From Permianibacter aggregans (lineage in GTDB: Bacteria > Pseudomonadota > Gammaproteobacteria > Enterobacterales > Permianibacteraceae), in NCBI RefSeq assembly GCF_009756665.1, contig NZ_CP037953.1, positions 1,426,001 through 1,490,000 on the forward strand: a stretch of 64,000 nucleotides of DNA. Direction: 5' to 3'. The position numbers and the translations under genes are program-made. Positions within the stretch are counted from its first letter, which is position 1. Each line of letters opens with the position of its first letter. The notes beneath the pieces are model-generated. The model saw nothing but the letters and a program-made list of their open reading frames with translations. It was not told the DNA's origin and did no database searches. Shown piece by piece: positions 55,430 through 64,000 of the stretch.

Positions 55430-56811
55430 TTGCTGAGCACTACATTGAGTATTTGCGCACGCTGATGCCAGAGTCACGGGTAGCAGATACCTGTGCTGCA
55501 CTGGCAACACCGCTGCGTCCGTCATTGCGCGCCAATACATTGCGGGCGAAGCCAGCCATCGTGAAAGCACTGCTCAATGAGATTGGCGTCGGCAGCAGCG
55601 AAATTCCCTGGTGGCCGAACGCCTGGTGGTGGCAAAACAAATACCCCGAAGACGAGTTCAAGATTGGCTGGACCGTAGAACATCAGGCCGGTGCGTTGTA
55701 TGTGCAGGAAGCCAGCTCGATGTTGCCGGTCGCTGCACTGAAACACGTCATGCCGAACAAACCGAAACTGGTGCTTGATATGTGCGCGGCACCCGGCTCA
55801 AAAACAACGCAGCTCGCCGATTGGCTGGGCAACGAAGGCTTGATCGTCGCCAATGAACTGTCGTCATCACGTTTGAAATCGTTGGCGGCCTCGCTGCAAC
55901 GCTGTGGCGTGATCAATACTGCGCTCAGTCATCAGGACGCGCAAGCTTTCGGTGCGCAAGCGCCGGCTTGCTTCGATGCGATTTTGCTCGATGCACCTTG
56001 CACTGGTGAGGGCACCCACCGCAAAGATCCGAACGCTTTGAAAACCTGGTCGCTGACGTCGGTTCAACAAACTGCCGAATTGCAAAAGCGACTTATCGAA
56101 TCCGCGTTTCAGGCATTGAAGCCGGGTGGCGTACTGATTTACTCGACTTGCACACTGAACCAATACGAGAACCACCAAGTTTGCCAACATCTGTTGGAAG
56201 CCTATCCCGAACAAATTAAGACTATCTCGCTACAAGATTTATTTCCCGGTGCAGAGAAAGCAGTTACACCGGATGGTTGGTTATGGATATTGCCGCAGCT
56301 GTTCGATTGTGAAGGTTTCTTTGTTGCGGCTTTTCGTAAACAAGGCGAGCTATTGGAAACGACGCATCAGCAACAAGCCATCAGGCTGGAAAAGTCGGTT
56401 CGGCAACAAGCGGAAGACCTAGTGCAGCAAACCTTTGGCCAAGCTATCGAGAACCTTGAACATCGTTTACTGCTGAAAAACGATCAACTCTGGTTGCTGC
56501 CTGAAAACTTGCAGCAGTTGCCCAACAGTCTGCGCCTGAATCGAGCCGGTGTACCAATCATCGAGCGCAAAGGCAAAGTCTGGCGGCTTTGTCATGAAAG
56601 CACGCTGGTGTTTTCTGTGGAGTCCACGATTCCACTGAGCCGACAACAAGCGTCAGAGTATTTGATGGGTCGAGATCTGGAACTGGCAGCAGAAAGCGGA
56701 GACGAGAGTGTCGTTTCGTTCAATGATATCGTGCTTGGACTGGCAAAGCCGGTGCGTAATCGATTGAAAAATCTTTATCCAAGAGAGTTCGTTTCGGATC
56801 GCATGATCTAA
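55426..56811 (+). CDS. rsmF: 16S rRNA (cytosine-1407-C5)-methyltransferase
   Basis: The 461-aa product has an N-terminal PUA-like part followed by the Rossmann methylase with LDMCAAPGSKTTQLADWL. It has the two catalytic Cys motifs of RsmB/RsmF-type enzymes (LLDAPCTGEGTHRKDP and YSTCTLNQYENHQ). A C-terminal RNA-binding part follows from about 300. It is translationally coupled to the transporter gene. Confidence 0.93.
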   Translation: MIAEHYIEYLRTLMPESRVADTCAALATPLRPSLRANTLRAKPAIVKALLNEIGVGSSEIPWWPNAWWWQNKYPEDEFKIGWTVEHQAGALYVQEASSMLPVAALKHVMPNKPKLVLDMCAAPGSKTTQLADWLGNEGLIVANELSSSRLKSLAASLQRCGVINTALSHQDAQAFGAQAPACFDAILLDAPCTGEGTHRKDPNALKTWSLTSVQQTAELQKRLIESAFQALKPGGVLIYSTCTLNQYENHQVCQHLLEAYPEQIKTISLQDLFPGAEKAVTPDGWLWILPQLFDCEGFFVAAFRKQGELLETTHQQQAIRLEKSVRQQAEDLVQQTFGQAIENLEHRLLLKNDQLWLLPENLQQLPNSLRLNRAGVPIIERKGKVWRLCHESTLVFSVESTIPLSRQQASEYLMGRDLELAAESGDESVVSFNDIVLGLAKPVRNRLKNLYPREFVSDRMI

Positions 56812-56848
56812 GCATTTTCGCCAGCGCTAAAACTTTTGGCGTCGCGGC

Positions 56849-57544
56849 TCAATATTCGCCATCGTCTGGCTTTTCCTCTACCTCAAGCTCGCCTGGGTTG
56901 TGCGCCAACTCACCATCTACTTTCAGTGGTGGATAGGGCAGTCCGTGCTTCTGGCAATAAGCCGACACACGTGGATGCAACCATTCGGTCATCAACTTTT
57001 GATATAGCTCATCGTCGAGTTGTAGCGAATCATAGAAACCCTTTTCTCGGCGTTGCCGCTCGGCTTCGTACAACACAATAGCGGTAGCGACCGAGACATT
57101 CAGCGACTGCACCATGCCATCCATTGGGATGATGACATGATGATCAGCAGCAGCAGCGGTCGCTTCCGATACGCCGAACTTTTCCGCGCCGACGATGATA
57201 CAAGTCGGTTTCGTGTAATCGATTTCGCGAAAATCAACCGAGCGGTCGCTTAACTGTGTGCAAACTAACTGCATGCCTTGGGCGCGTAAGACTTTTGCCG
57301 CCGCATCGATATCCGGATGTGTATCGACCCGAACCCATTTGGTGGAACCGCTGGTAGTGTTATTGCCGAGCCGTAGGCGTTTGCTCGGCGCAATCGCGTG
57401 CGCGTGGCCGACACCGACTGCGTCGCAGGTGCGCACAATCGCCGCAAGGTTATGCGGTTTATTGACTTCGTCCATCAGCACCGTCAGGTCTTTCTGACGT
57501 TTATTCAGGACAGCTTTAACTTTGGCGTAACGTTCTGGAGTCAT
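56849..57544 (-). CDS. trmH: tRNA (guanosine-18-2'-O)-methyltransferase
   Basis: The 231-aa product has SPOUT motifs VNKPHNLAAIVRTCDAVGVG, IIVGAEKFGVSEATAAAAD and [20 protein letters not shown]. The C-terminal helix (WLHPRVSAYCQKHGLPYPPL) is typical of TrmH. It belongs to the rpoZ-spoT-ridA-trmH order, separated from ridA by about 560 bp of repeats. Confidence 0.94.
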   Translation of the reverse strand: MTPERYAKVKAVLNKRQKDLTVLMDEVNKPHNLAAIVRTCDAVGVGHAHAIAPSKRLRLGNNTTSGSTKWVRVDTHPDIDAAAKVLRAQGMQLVCTQLSDRSVDFREIDYTKPTCIIVGAEKFGVSEATAAAADHHVIIPMDGMVQSLNVSVATAIVLYEAERQRREKGFYDSLQLDDELYQKLMTEWLHPRVSAYCQKHGLPYPPLKVDGELAHNPGELEVEEKPDDGEY

Positions 57545-57625
57545 TTGAACAATTTCAGTGGGTTAATAGCAGATTTTTCAAACCTCAAAATATGAGGTCT
57601 GATTCATTGGCCCCCTCTCCCCAGC

Positions 57626-57648
57626 CCTCTCCCACAAGGGGAGAGGGA
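57626..57648. repeat. Palindromic intergenic repeat (CCCTCTCCC type)
   Basis: CCCTCTCCC and GGGGAGAGGG pair around ACAA. Sequences of this CCTCTCCC...GGGAGAGG type occur often between genes of Gammaproteobacteria. A related one lies at 58042-58064 on the other side of repeat copy 2. Confidence 0.75.
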
Positions 57649-57694
57649 GGAAACAGAAAAGGCTTCGAGAAAAAATACTTTTTCGTTTTTTCGT

Positions 57695-57998
57695 TCGAAG
57701 GCAGCAATATCGAAAAGAAAAAACGGGGCCCCCGTATGCGCCAGCCGGCAGCGATAGGATGGAGGCCGGGTACAACCGCAGGGATAGCGGTTGTAGCGCT
57801 GTTGAGGCATGGATGCCGAGTCAGCGCGGCCCGAGCTGGAATCCTGTCGATGCCGGAGCGGCCTGGTCGAAGCAACGAAACTCACCTGGCGCTTCGGGGC
57901 GTGCTTCTTTTGCCTACTTTTCTTGCACGAGCAAGAAAAGCAGGGCGACCGCCGGGGCGCATCCCGGCAAAGGTTGGAGTCGAAAAGTTTTCTAAGGA
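57695..57998 (-). repeat. Dispersed intergenic repeat, copy 2 (inverted)
   Basis: Read on the minus strand this runs from AACTTTTCGACTCC through TGCCGGGATGCGCCCCGGCG to a G-rich palindrome and TTTTTTCTTTTCGATA. It matches copies 1 and 3. Hairpin arms CTTTTCTTGC (57917-57926) and GCAAGAAAAG (57931-57940) pair perfectly. The short Arg/Pro-rich frames inside are spurious. With the flanking palindromes it fills the trmH-ridA gap. Confidence 0.85.
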
Positions 57999-58041
57999 AG
58001 AGTATCGATCACGGAAAAACCCAACCATCCCTCATCCCTGC

Positions 58042-58064
58042 CCTTCTCCCTCTGAAGGGAGAAG
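58042..58064. repeat. Palindromic intergenic repeat (CCTTCTCCC type)
   Basis: CCTTCTCCCT and AGGGAGAAGG pair over 10 bp around a 3-nt loop. It is related to the repeat at 57626-57648. Confidence 0.75.
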
Positions 58065-58104
58065 GAGTAGATAACAACCCTCTTCGAGAAAAATAGTGCG
58101 GCGA

Positions 58105-58488
58105 CTACGCCAATACCATCACCCCTTCAATCTCCACTCTCGCCCCACGCGGCAATTCCGAAACACCCACCGCCGCACGCGCCGGATACGGCTCCTGAAA
58201 ATACTCCGCCATGACCTTGTTCACTTCGGCAAAGTGCGACAAATCGGTCAGGAACACATTCACTTTGACGAAATCTTTCATGTCACCGCCGGCGGCCTGG
58301 GCAACGGCTTTCAGGTTCTTGAATACCTGATGCACTTCCTCGTTGAATGAAGCCTGCTTCATTTGCATCGTCGCCGGGTCGAGCGGGATTTGTCCACTCA
58401 GGTAAACGGTGTTACCGACTTTGACCGCCTGCGAGTAAGTGCCAATGGCTTTCGGGGCGTTATCCGTGGCAATGATTTCTCGTTTCAT
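58105..58488 (-). CDS. ridA: RidA-family enamine/imine deaminase
   Basis: The 127-aa product opens KREIIATDNAPKAIGTYSQA. The core VKVNVFLTDLSHFAEVNKVM and the active-site Arg segment PYPARAAVGVSELPRGARVE are standard. RidA hydrolyses reactive 2-aminoacrylate formed by PLP enzymes. It follows spoT by about 20 nt. Confidence 0.95.
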   Translation of the reverse strand: MKREIIATDNAPKAIGTYSQAVKVGNTVYLSGQIPLDPATMQMKQASFNEEVHQVFKNLKAVAQAAGGDMKDFVKVNVFLTDLSHFAEVNKVMAEYFQEPYPARAAVGVSELPRGARVEIEGVMVLA

Positions 58489-58507
58489 CGTTTGCTCCTT
58501 GATGCAC

Positions 58508-60634
58508 TTAAGGGTTTTGTTTGTCGGCCATCACGCGATGATGACGGATGATACGGTTGGTTTCTTTCATCGCTTTGACGCGACGAATAATATTGGCCAG
58601 GTGCAAACGACCGCGCACCTGCACCATAAAGACAATCGTGTTGTAACTGCCGTCACGCGGATCGATTTCCAGGTTGACGATATTGGCTTCTTCGTCGGCT
58701 ATCGTCGCGGTTAATAGTGCCAGCACGCCACGACGATTGACGACATCCACTTCGAGTTCCGCGATGAATTCGCCTTTGACGTCTTTTTCCCATTGTAGCG
58801 GCACGATCCGATCGGGCTGATTGGTGAACTCCGCGGTATTCGGGCAGGAATGCATGTGCACCATGATGCCGCGACCGGCCATCAATACACCGACGATCGG
58901 ATCGCCCGGAATCGGGCAGCAGCAGCGGGCGTAATTGACCAGCATGCCTTCGGTGCCGCGAATGGTCAGTGGGTGTTCTTCCTGTTCCTGTTTGCGAATG
59001 ACATGACGCTCTGGATCGAGTCGGTGCGCAATGGCAATCGCTGGAATTTGCCCGATACCAATATCGGCCAATAAATCATCGAAGTTCTTATGGCGAGTAT
59101 CGTGCGCGACTTTTTCGCGGTCGGCTTCCGAAAACTGCTCAACGTTTTTCTCACTGAGCGCGTTATCGAGCAAGCGCTTGCCCATCGCAATCGATTCTTC
59201 GCGCCGCTGGTTTTTCAGGAAGTGACGAATATTGGCGCGGGCTTTACCCGTGGCAACAAAACTGAGCCAGGTCGGGTTTGGCCGCGCACCGGGCGCCGTA
59301 ATGATTTCCACCGTTTGGCCATTGCGCAATGTCGTCGACAACGGCGTTAACTGCCGATCGACTTTAGCGGCGACACAAGCATTGCCGACATCGGTATGAA
59401 TCGCGTAAGCGAAATCGACCGGCGTGGCGCCAACCGGCAATTCCATGATGTTGCCATTCGGTGTGAATACGTAGACTTCGTCCGGGAACAAATCGATTTT
59501 GATGTTCTCGACGAACTCCATCGAGTCGCCAGCGCGCTGCTGAAATTCCATGACCGAGCGCAGCCATTCGCGAGCACGCGATTCAGCCGGATGCGGCTGA
59601 CTGCCTGATTTGTATAACCAATGCGCGGCAACGCCATTCTGCGCCATTTGGTCCATCAGCTCGGTGCGGATTTGCACTTCGATATGCAGACCATGCGGAC
59701 CTTTCAGCGTCGAATGCAGGCTCTGATAACCATTGGTTTTCGGAATCGCCACGTAGTCTTTGAAACGACCGGGCACCGGTTTATATAAGTTGTGAATTTG
59801 CCCGAGAATCCGATAACAACTGTCTTCGTTGTCGGTGACGATACGAAAGCCATAGATATCCATGACTTCCGCAAAGCTATGCACTCGCGTGCGCATTTTT
59901 TCGTAAATCGAAAACAGCGTTTTCTCACGACCCAGCACTTTCGCGTTGATGCCGGCGTCGGCCAGCTTGCGTTCAATCGATTGGGATATGCCGCTGATGA
60001 TTTCCTTGCGATTGCCGCGTGCTTTTTTCACCGCCTGGCGCAGCACTTTGTATCGGTAAGGATAAAGCGCCGCAAAACCAAGTTCTTCCAGTTCCTGACG
60101 AATGGCGTACATACCGAGCCGGTTGGCGATCGGCGCATAGATTTCCAATGTCTCTTGCGCAATACGGCGACGCTTCTGCGGCGTCAATGCGCCCAGCGTT
60201 TGCATATTGTGCAAGCGGTCGGCGAGCTTGATCAGGATGACCCGGATATCCTTGGTCATCGCCATCATCATTTTGCGGAAGTTTTCGGCCTGGGCTTCAG
60301 CTTTGGAACCGAACTTGATTTGCGTCAGCTTCGAGACGCCTTCGACCAGATCGGCGACCTGCTGACCGAATTGCTCGACCAGCGATTCCTTGCTGACGCC
60401 ACAATCTTCGATGACATCATGCATCAGCGCCGCCATGATGCTCTGGGCATCGAGGCGCATGCTGGCCATGATGCCGGCAACAGCTACTGGATGGGTGATA
60501 TACGGTTCGCCGGACGAGCGCGACTGGCCGGAATGAGCATCCCGAGCCAGTTCATAGGCTTTGGCGATTTGTTCGATTTGCGCTGGGTCCAGATAACTCT
60601 CGACCTGTGCGCGTAAGCCCTGGAATAACTGCAC
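58508..60634 (-). CDS. spoT: Bifunctional (p)ppGpp synthase/hydrolase SpoT
   Basis: The 708-aa product starts at GTG 60634, with GGAGG placed upstream. The HD hydrolase domain has HPVAVAGIMA and the metal-binding HDVIED near residue 73. The synthetase domain spans about 200-340 with FRIVTDNEDSCYRILG. TGS lies near 390-450, then a helical domain, and ACT at the end. SpoT sets the alarmone level under starvation. It lies 27 nt after rpoZ. Confidence 0.96.
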   Translation of the reverse strand: MQLFQGLRAQVESYLDPAQIEQIAKAYELARDAHSGQSRSSGEPYITHPVAVAGIMASMRLDAQSIMAALMHDVIEDCGVSKESLVEQFGQQVADLVEGVSKLTQIKFGSKAEAQAENFRKMMMAMTKDIRVILIKLADRLHNMQTLGALTPQKRRRIAQETLEIYAPIANRLGMYAIRQELEELGFAALYPYRYKVLRQAVKKARGNRKEIISGISQSIERKLADAGINAKVLGREKTLFSIYEKMRTRVHSFAEVMDIYGFRIVTDNEDSCYRILGQIHNLYKPVPGRFKDYVAIPKTNGYQSLHSTLKGPHGLHIEVQIRTELMDQMAQNGVAAHWLYKSGSQPHPAESRAREWLRSVMEFQQRAGDSMEFVENIKIDLFPDEVYVFTPNGNIMELPVGATPVDFAYAIHTDVGNACVAAKVDRQLTPLSTTLRNGQTVEIITAPGARPNPTWLSFVATGKARANIRHFLKNQRREESIAMGKRLLDNALSEKNVEQFSEADREKVAHDTRHKNFDDLLADIGIGQIPAIAIAHRLDPERHVIRKQEQEEHPLTIRGTEGMLVNYARCCCPIPGDPIVGVLMAGRGIMVHMHSCPNTAEFTNQPDRIVPLQWEKDVKGEFIAELEVDVVNRRGVLALLTATIADEEANIVNLEIDPRDGSYNTIVFMVQVRGRLHLANIIRRVKAMKETNRIIRHHRVMADKQNP

Positions 60635-60661
60635 CTAATGGAACCTCCGGGGCCTGGCGGA

Positions 60662-60925
60662 TCAATCCAGCGAGAAGTCCGGGGTTTCCTCGACCACTGG
60701 CGCCATCTGCACTACCCGCTTTTCTTCCGCTTCGACGAAAGCCGCATCGATTTTGCTGCTCTCAATCTCGCGAATGGCGACGACGGTCGGCTTGTCATTG
60801 TCCCAAGCAACCAGCGGCTCTTTGCCACCAGTGGCCAGTTGCCGGGCGCGCTTGGCGGCCAACAGCACCAAATCAAAGCGATTGCCGACTTTCTCGACAG
60901 CATCCTGGACGGTGACACGCGCCAT
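60662..60925 (-). CDS. rpoZ: RNA polymerase omega subunit
   Basis: The 87-aa product starts [20 protein letters not shown] (ATG 60925), with AGAGG before it. The family core [20 protein letters not shown] follows. Omega helps assemble RNA polymerase and forms part of a ppGpp site, which suits its pairing with spoT. Confidence 0.96.
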   Translation of the reverse strand: MARVTVQDAVEKVGNRFDLVLLAAKRARQLATGGKEPLVAWDNDKPTVVAIREIESSKIDAAFVEAEEKRVVQMAPVVEETPDFSLD

Positions 60926-61189
60926 GCTCAAAAACCTCTTTACTGAATCGAATGGAAATTAAGGGCCCGAACCGCGTCGGGCCGGCGATCTTACCTTAAG
61001 TATGGTCCGGATCGCCATGATCGTCACGACCGGTCTCCCAGGCCATTGGATTGACCCGGCCGCACGCCCCTGACAAGCTACTGACAGAACGTTGTCAGCA
61101 AAGCCGGTGGAAACTCATCCCCAGCCCCCGGTAGCAAGGCTTCGCTGTCTGGGGCGCTTTTCCCCTTCTGACAACTCAAGGAGTTCCAC
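60926..61189. other. Intergenic region between rpoZ and the VOC gene
   Basis: I see no gene here. The region should hold divergent promoters for rpoZ-spoT and the VOC-regulator pair. No promoter with good spacing stands out. AAGGAG precedes the VOC start. Confidence 0.4.
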
Positions 61190-61585
61190 ATGCAAGACGC
61201 GAAATCCCCGAGCAGCCTGCCAGCCATCACCTGGTTCGAAATCCCGAGCAGCGACTTCGAGCGTGCCATCCGCTTTTACCAGACGATGCTGAACGTCGAG
61301 CTGAAGCGCGACGAGATGAGCGGCATCGCGATGGCGATGTTCCCGGTCGAAGACCCGCAAACCGGTGGCGCCGTCGTTCATGGCGCCCCCTACAAGCCCT
61401 CCGCCGATGGCGTCTGCCCGTATCTGTATACAACCGATCTCAGCGGTGCGCTGAGCCGGGCGGCAAGAATGGGTAGCGAAATCGTCATGCCAAAAACCTT
61501 CCTGACCCCGGAAATCGGCTACATCGCCTTGCTGATGGACAGTGAAGGCAATCGCATTGGCCTGCATTCGTTTGCGGATAGCTAA
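61190..61585 (+). CDS. VOC/glyoxalase-like protein
   Basis: The 131-aa product, preceded by AAGGAG, has the vicinal-oxygen-chelate fold. The first beta-alpha-beta unit reads ITWFEIPSSDFERAIRFYQT and the second YLYTTDLSGALSRAARMGSE. The end FLTPEIGYIALLMDSEGNRI closes the metal site with Glu. The substrate is unknown. It is translated just before the WYL regulator gene, 5 nt away. Confidence 0.88.
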   Translation: MQDAKSPSSLPAITWFEIPSSDFERAIRFYQTMLNVELKRDEMSGIAMAMFPVEDPQTGGAVVHGAPYKPSADGVCPYLYTTDLSGALSRAARMGSEIVMPKTFLTPEIGYIALLMDSEGNRIGLHSFADS

Positions 61586-61590
61586 CCCTC

Positions 61591-62304
61591 ATGCGTCGCG
61601 CTGACCGACTGTTCCAAATCGTCCAGATCCTGCGTCGCGGTAAGGTGGTTACCGCAGCGCAGATTGCCGACGAATTGGAGGTCAGCGAACGCACGGTTTA
61701 TCGCGACCTGAGCGATTTGTCGGCGCGTGGCGTGCCGCTGCGTGCCGAAGCCGGTGTCGGGTACGCACTGGAAAAAGGCTTCGACATTCCGCCGCTGATG
61801 TTTACCGGTCAGGAACTGGAAGCCATTGTTATCGCCTCCCGCATTCTGGAAAGCTGGGCCGATAGCGAAACGCGAAAACAGATTCGTGCGGCGCTGGAAA
61901 AAATTGAGCAAGCGCTACCGAAAACACTAAGAGAAAAACCATCGCGAGTACGGGTATTCGCACCCGACTTCATGACTGTCGCGGATATCTGGCAAGCGCT
62001 ACCAGCCTTGCGCTCGGCGATCAACGAACAACGCAAATGCCATTTTCATTATCGCGACGAACACGGGCGCGAAAGCGAACGCACTATTCGCCCGCTGGCC
62101 GTGTATTTCTGGGGCAAAGTCTGGACCTGTGTTGGCTGGTGCGAAATGCGTGGAGATTTTCGTCATTTTCGCCTTGATCGGATGCGCGAGTTTTTGACGC
62201 TGGCGGAACGCTTTCAGGATGAGCCGGGGAAAACTCTGCAGGATTTTGAGGCGATATTGCGGGCCTGTGAGTTTGAGCAAAAGGTGAATGCACCGGCAGA
62301 TTGA
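61591..62304 (+). CDS. YafY-like HTH-WYL transcriptional regulator
   Basis: The 237-aa product has an N-terminal HTH_11 domain (residues 1-60: RRADRLFQIVQILRRGKVVT, ELEVSERTVYRDLSDL). A WYL domain spans about 130-210 with REHGRESERTIRPL-type residues, WGKVWTCVGWCEMR and FRHFRLDRM. WYL regulators sense nucleic acid or small ligands and often act as repressors. Paired with the VOC gene, it sits inverted between the core genes gmk and rpoZ. Confidence 0.9.
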   Translation: MRRADRLFQIVQILRRGKVVTAAQIADELEVSERTVYRDLSDLSARGVPLRAEAGVGYALEKGFDIPPLMFTGQELEAIVIASRILESWADSETRKQIRAALEKIEQALPKTLREKPSRVRVFAPDFMTVADIWQALPALRSAINEQRKCHFHYRDEHGRESERTIRPLAVYFWGKVWTCVGWCEMRGDFRHFRLDRMREFLTLAERFQDEPGKTLQDFEAILRACEFEQKVNAPAD

Positions 62305-62354
62305 TTTCGTTTGGCGCTTTACCGTTGCCACGCTCATAGCCAACGACTTGTCAT

Positions 62355-62378
62355 TCCCGCGAAGGCGGGAATCCAGTA
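62355..62378 (+). repeat. dRS3-like palindromic repeat
   Basis: ATTCCCGCGAAGGCGGGAAT followed by CCAG is the widely found short intergenic palindrome, like dRS3 of Neisseria and related repeats in other Proteobacteria. Confidence 0.8.
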
Positions 62379-62414
62379 AATAACCGAATTTTTATTTTTC
62401 AGGGCTTATTCGCC

Positions 62415-62715
62415 CTTTAGAACTTTTCTCGACTTTATGGTTTGCCGGGTCTCGCCCCGGCGGGCGAAGTACTTTCTCTTGTTCGCGCAAGAGAAAGTAC
62501 TCAAAGAGAAGCGCGCCCCGAAGCGCCAGGTTGGTTTTGCTACTTCGACAAGGCAGTTCCGGCATCGACAGGCTTACAGCTCGGGCCGCGCTGACTCGGC
62601 ATCCATGCCTCAACAGCGCTTCAACCGCTGTCCCTGCGGTTGTACCTGGCCTCCAGCCTGTCGCTACCGGCTGGCGCATACGGGGCCCCGTTTTTTCTTT
62701 TCGATAATGGTTTCT
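62415..62715 (+). repeat. Dispersed intergenic repeat, copy 3
   Basis: This is about 300 bp running from AACTTTTCTCGACTTTATGG, through TGCCGGGTCTCGCCCCGGCG, to GGGGCCCCG and TTTTTTCTTTTCGATA. It has the same orientation as copy 1. Hairpin arms GTACTTTCTCTTG (62469-62481) and CAAGAGAAAGTAC (62488-62500) are perfect over 13 bp. It fills the gap between the WYL regulator and gmk. Confidence 0.85.
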
Positions 62716-62751
62716 TCGTTCAAAACAACTCAGAAACAATTCTTAGCAAAA

Positions 62752-63384
62752 TTAGCTTGAAAACGAACCCAATCGCGCTCTCTGCCGAAGCAACTGATTC
62801 ACCGTCCGACAACGCTCAGCGGTAAACACCGCCTGCAACTCATTCAACGCCTGAGCAAAATCATCATTGACGACAATGTAATCAAACTCAGCACAATGAC
62901 TGATTTCGGTTTTCGCCGCCGCCAAGCGTTTGGTGATCACCTCTTCGCTATCGGTGCCGCGCCCACGCAGGCGCTGTTCCAGCACGGTCATATCCGGCGG
63001 CAGGATGAAAATCGAGCGACAATCGGGCCATTGCTGGCGCATTTGCGCCGCGCCCTGCCAATCGATTTCCAGAATGACATCGATGCCGGCGTTCAGTTGC
63101 TCGTTGACCCATTCGCGCGAGGTGCCATAACAATTGCCGTGCACGATGGCGTGCTCGTAAAACGCATTGCGCGCCACCATCGCCTGGAATTCATCGACGC
63201 TGACGAAAAAATAATGTACGCCATGCTGCTCGCCTTCGCGTTTGTTGCGGGTAGTGAACGACACCGACAAGCGCACATCAGGTGTCGTTTCCAGCAGCTT
63301 TTTCACCAGCGTGGTTTTACCGGTGCCGGAAGCAGCCGACACGATGAACAGCGTACCAAGCGTGGTACTGGGTTGTTTGGACAT
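62752..63384 (-). CDS. gmk: Guanylate kinase
   Basis: The 210-aa product has P-loop SAASGTGKTTL, VSFTTRNKREGEQHGVHYFF and the GMP-binding region through ILEIDWQGAAQMRQQWPD. RGRGTDSEEVITKRL covers the lid. It phosphorylates GMP to GDP and supplies ppGpp metabolism. In E. coli gmk precedes rpoZ directly. Here a repeat copy and two genes on the other strand separate them. Confidence 0.95.
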   Translation of the reverse strand: MSKQPSTTLGTLFIVSAASGTGKTTLVKKLLETTPDVRLSVSFTTRNKREGEQHGVHYFFVSVDEFQAMVARNAFYEHAIVHGNCYGTSREWVNEQLNAGIDVILEIDWQGAAQMRQQWPDCRSIFILPPDMTVLEQRLRGRGTDSEEVITKRLAAAKTEISHCAEFDYIVVNDDFAQALNELQAVFTAERCRTVNQLLRQRARLGSFSS

Positions 63385-63393
63385 GGATACGCC

Positions 63394-64000
63394 TTATTCG
63401 ATGTTCTGGACTTGTTCGCGCATTTGTTCGATATAGACTTTCAATTCCACCGAAATCGCTGTCGACTCCGGTGTCGTCGATTTCGAGCCGAGGGTGTTGG
63501 CCTCACGGTGCAATTCCTGAATCAGAAAATCGAGACGTCGTCCTATCGTTCCGCCATTTCTCAATAGGCGACGAATTTCGGTGACGTGGGTGTTCAGCCG
63601 GTCGAGTTCTTCTTCAACGTCAATTCGTTGGGCAAACAGCACCATTTCCTGCTCCAACCGGGTTGGCTCCAGTTCAACTTTGGCTTCTTCAAAACGAGCC
63701 AGTAGTTTCTCGCGCTGTTTGATTTTTGTTTCCGGCATCAGCACAAAGGCTTTTTTCACTTGCTCTTCAATGCCATCCAAGCGTTCACGCAGTAATTGCG
63801 CCAAGGATTCGCCTTCGCGGGCGCGCATCGCGATTAAATCATCGAGCGCTTGTTCAAACAAATCGGTGGCTTGCTTCATCAATGCTTCGGCATCGGACTC
63901 GGCGGTTTGCAGCACACCGGGCCAGCGCAGAATATCGGAATGCGACAGCGATTTGCCTTCAACCCCCATCGCGGTCAAACGCAGGCTCAATTGCTGCAAT
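63394..64000 (-). CDS. YicC-family endoribonuclease (5' part outside window)
   Basis: About 200 C-terminal residues are visible, and the gene continues past the window end. The coiled-coil middle (LAQLLRERLDGIEEQVKK) and the conserved C-terminus (IDVEEELDRLNTHVTEIRRL, GRRLDFLIQELHREANTLGS) identify the family. The E. coli YicC protein is an endoribonuclease involved in small-RNA turnover. It lies 9 nt before gmk in the same direction, a common arrangement. Confidence 0.92.
   Translation of the reverse strand, partial: LQQLSLRLTAMGVEGKSLSHSDILRWPGVLQTAESDAEALMKQATDLFEQALDDLIAMRAREGESLAQLLRERLDGIEEQVKKAFVLMPETKIKQREKLLARFEEAKVELEPTRLEQEMVLFAQRIDVEEELDRLNTHVTEIRRLLRNGGTIGRRLDFLIQELHREANTLGSKSTTPESTAISVELKVYIEQMREQVQNIE

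Noticed and set aside
57626-58064. CRISPR array
   Set aside because: The palindromes differ in sequence, and there are no regular spacers or cas genes.

Overview
The window looks like chromosome of a Gammaproteobacterium of moderate GC content. The evidence is the gene content and order: metY-rimP-nusA-infB-rbfA-truB, rpsF-rpsR-rplI, rpsO-pnp, rnr-rlmB-greB, rpoZ-spoT-ridA-trmH and gmk-yicC. I cannot name the genus from sequence alone. Two accessory regions interrupt this core.

Region 1 (1-13235) is accessory. It holds a Sec-exported YD-repeat/RHS protein of 1515 aa with a 123-aa cysteine-rich tip and a small lipoprotein gene just downstream, which is a candidate immunity gene. The tip and its RHS junction are repeated exactly at the left edge of the window (1-440 = 8752-9191). 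Between the two copies lie a XerC-like tyrosine recombinase, a CHC2/TOPRIM primase fused to a P-loop ATPase, a divergent XRE-brnT-brnA operon, a membrane protein with an Asn-rich N-terminus and a frameshifted XRE remnant. An ORF-poor segment of about 0.75 kb packed with inverted repeats, and a small cassette-like gene, complete the region. It reads as a plasmid-like mobile element set in an RHS locus.

Region 2 (13328-42614) is mostly housekeeping: a YebC-family protein, the S6/S18/L9 operon without priB, an ECF-like sigma factor with a small zinc-finger partner, a large GGDEF-EAL protein and the metY-nusA-infB operon transcribed leftward. It continues with a glycosyltransferase/PAP2 pair, dgkA, an exported Bcp-type peroxiredoxin, rpsO-pnp, and a leftward cluster rnr-rlmB-(Cache-only sensor)-greB-trkH-trkH with two tandem TrkH paralogues.

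Region 3 (42811-52194) is a genomic island of about 9.4 kb in tRNA-Leu(CAG). It is bounded by a 23/22-nt repeat of the tRNA 3' end. It encodes a P4-type integrase, a 1651-aa single-chain Type ISP-like restriction-modification enzyme, an unknown companion gene, and a tight AlpA / HTH-zinc ribbon / second tyrosine recombinase operon.

Region 4 (52247-64000) returns to chromosome: a patatin plus beta-barrel (type Vd) autotransporter, an EamA transporter, rsmF, trmH, ridA, spoT, rpoZ, a VOC protein with a WYL regulator inserted between rpoZ and gmk, gmk, and a partial yicC.

Three copies of an intergenic repeat of about 300 bp (14160-14450, 57695-57998, 62415-62715) share a hairpin whose arms differ between copies while pairing is kept. 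This suggests selection on a folded RNA or DNA structure.
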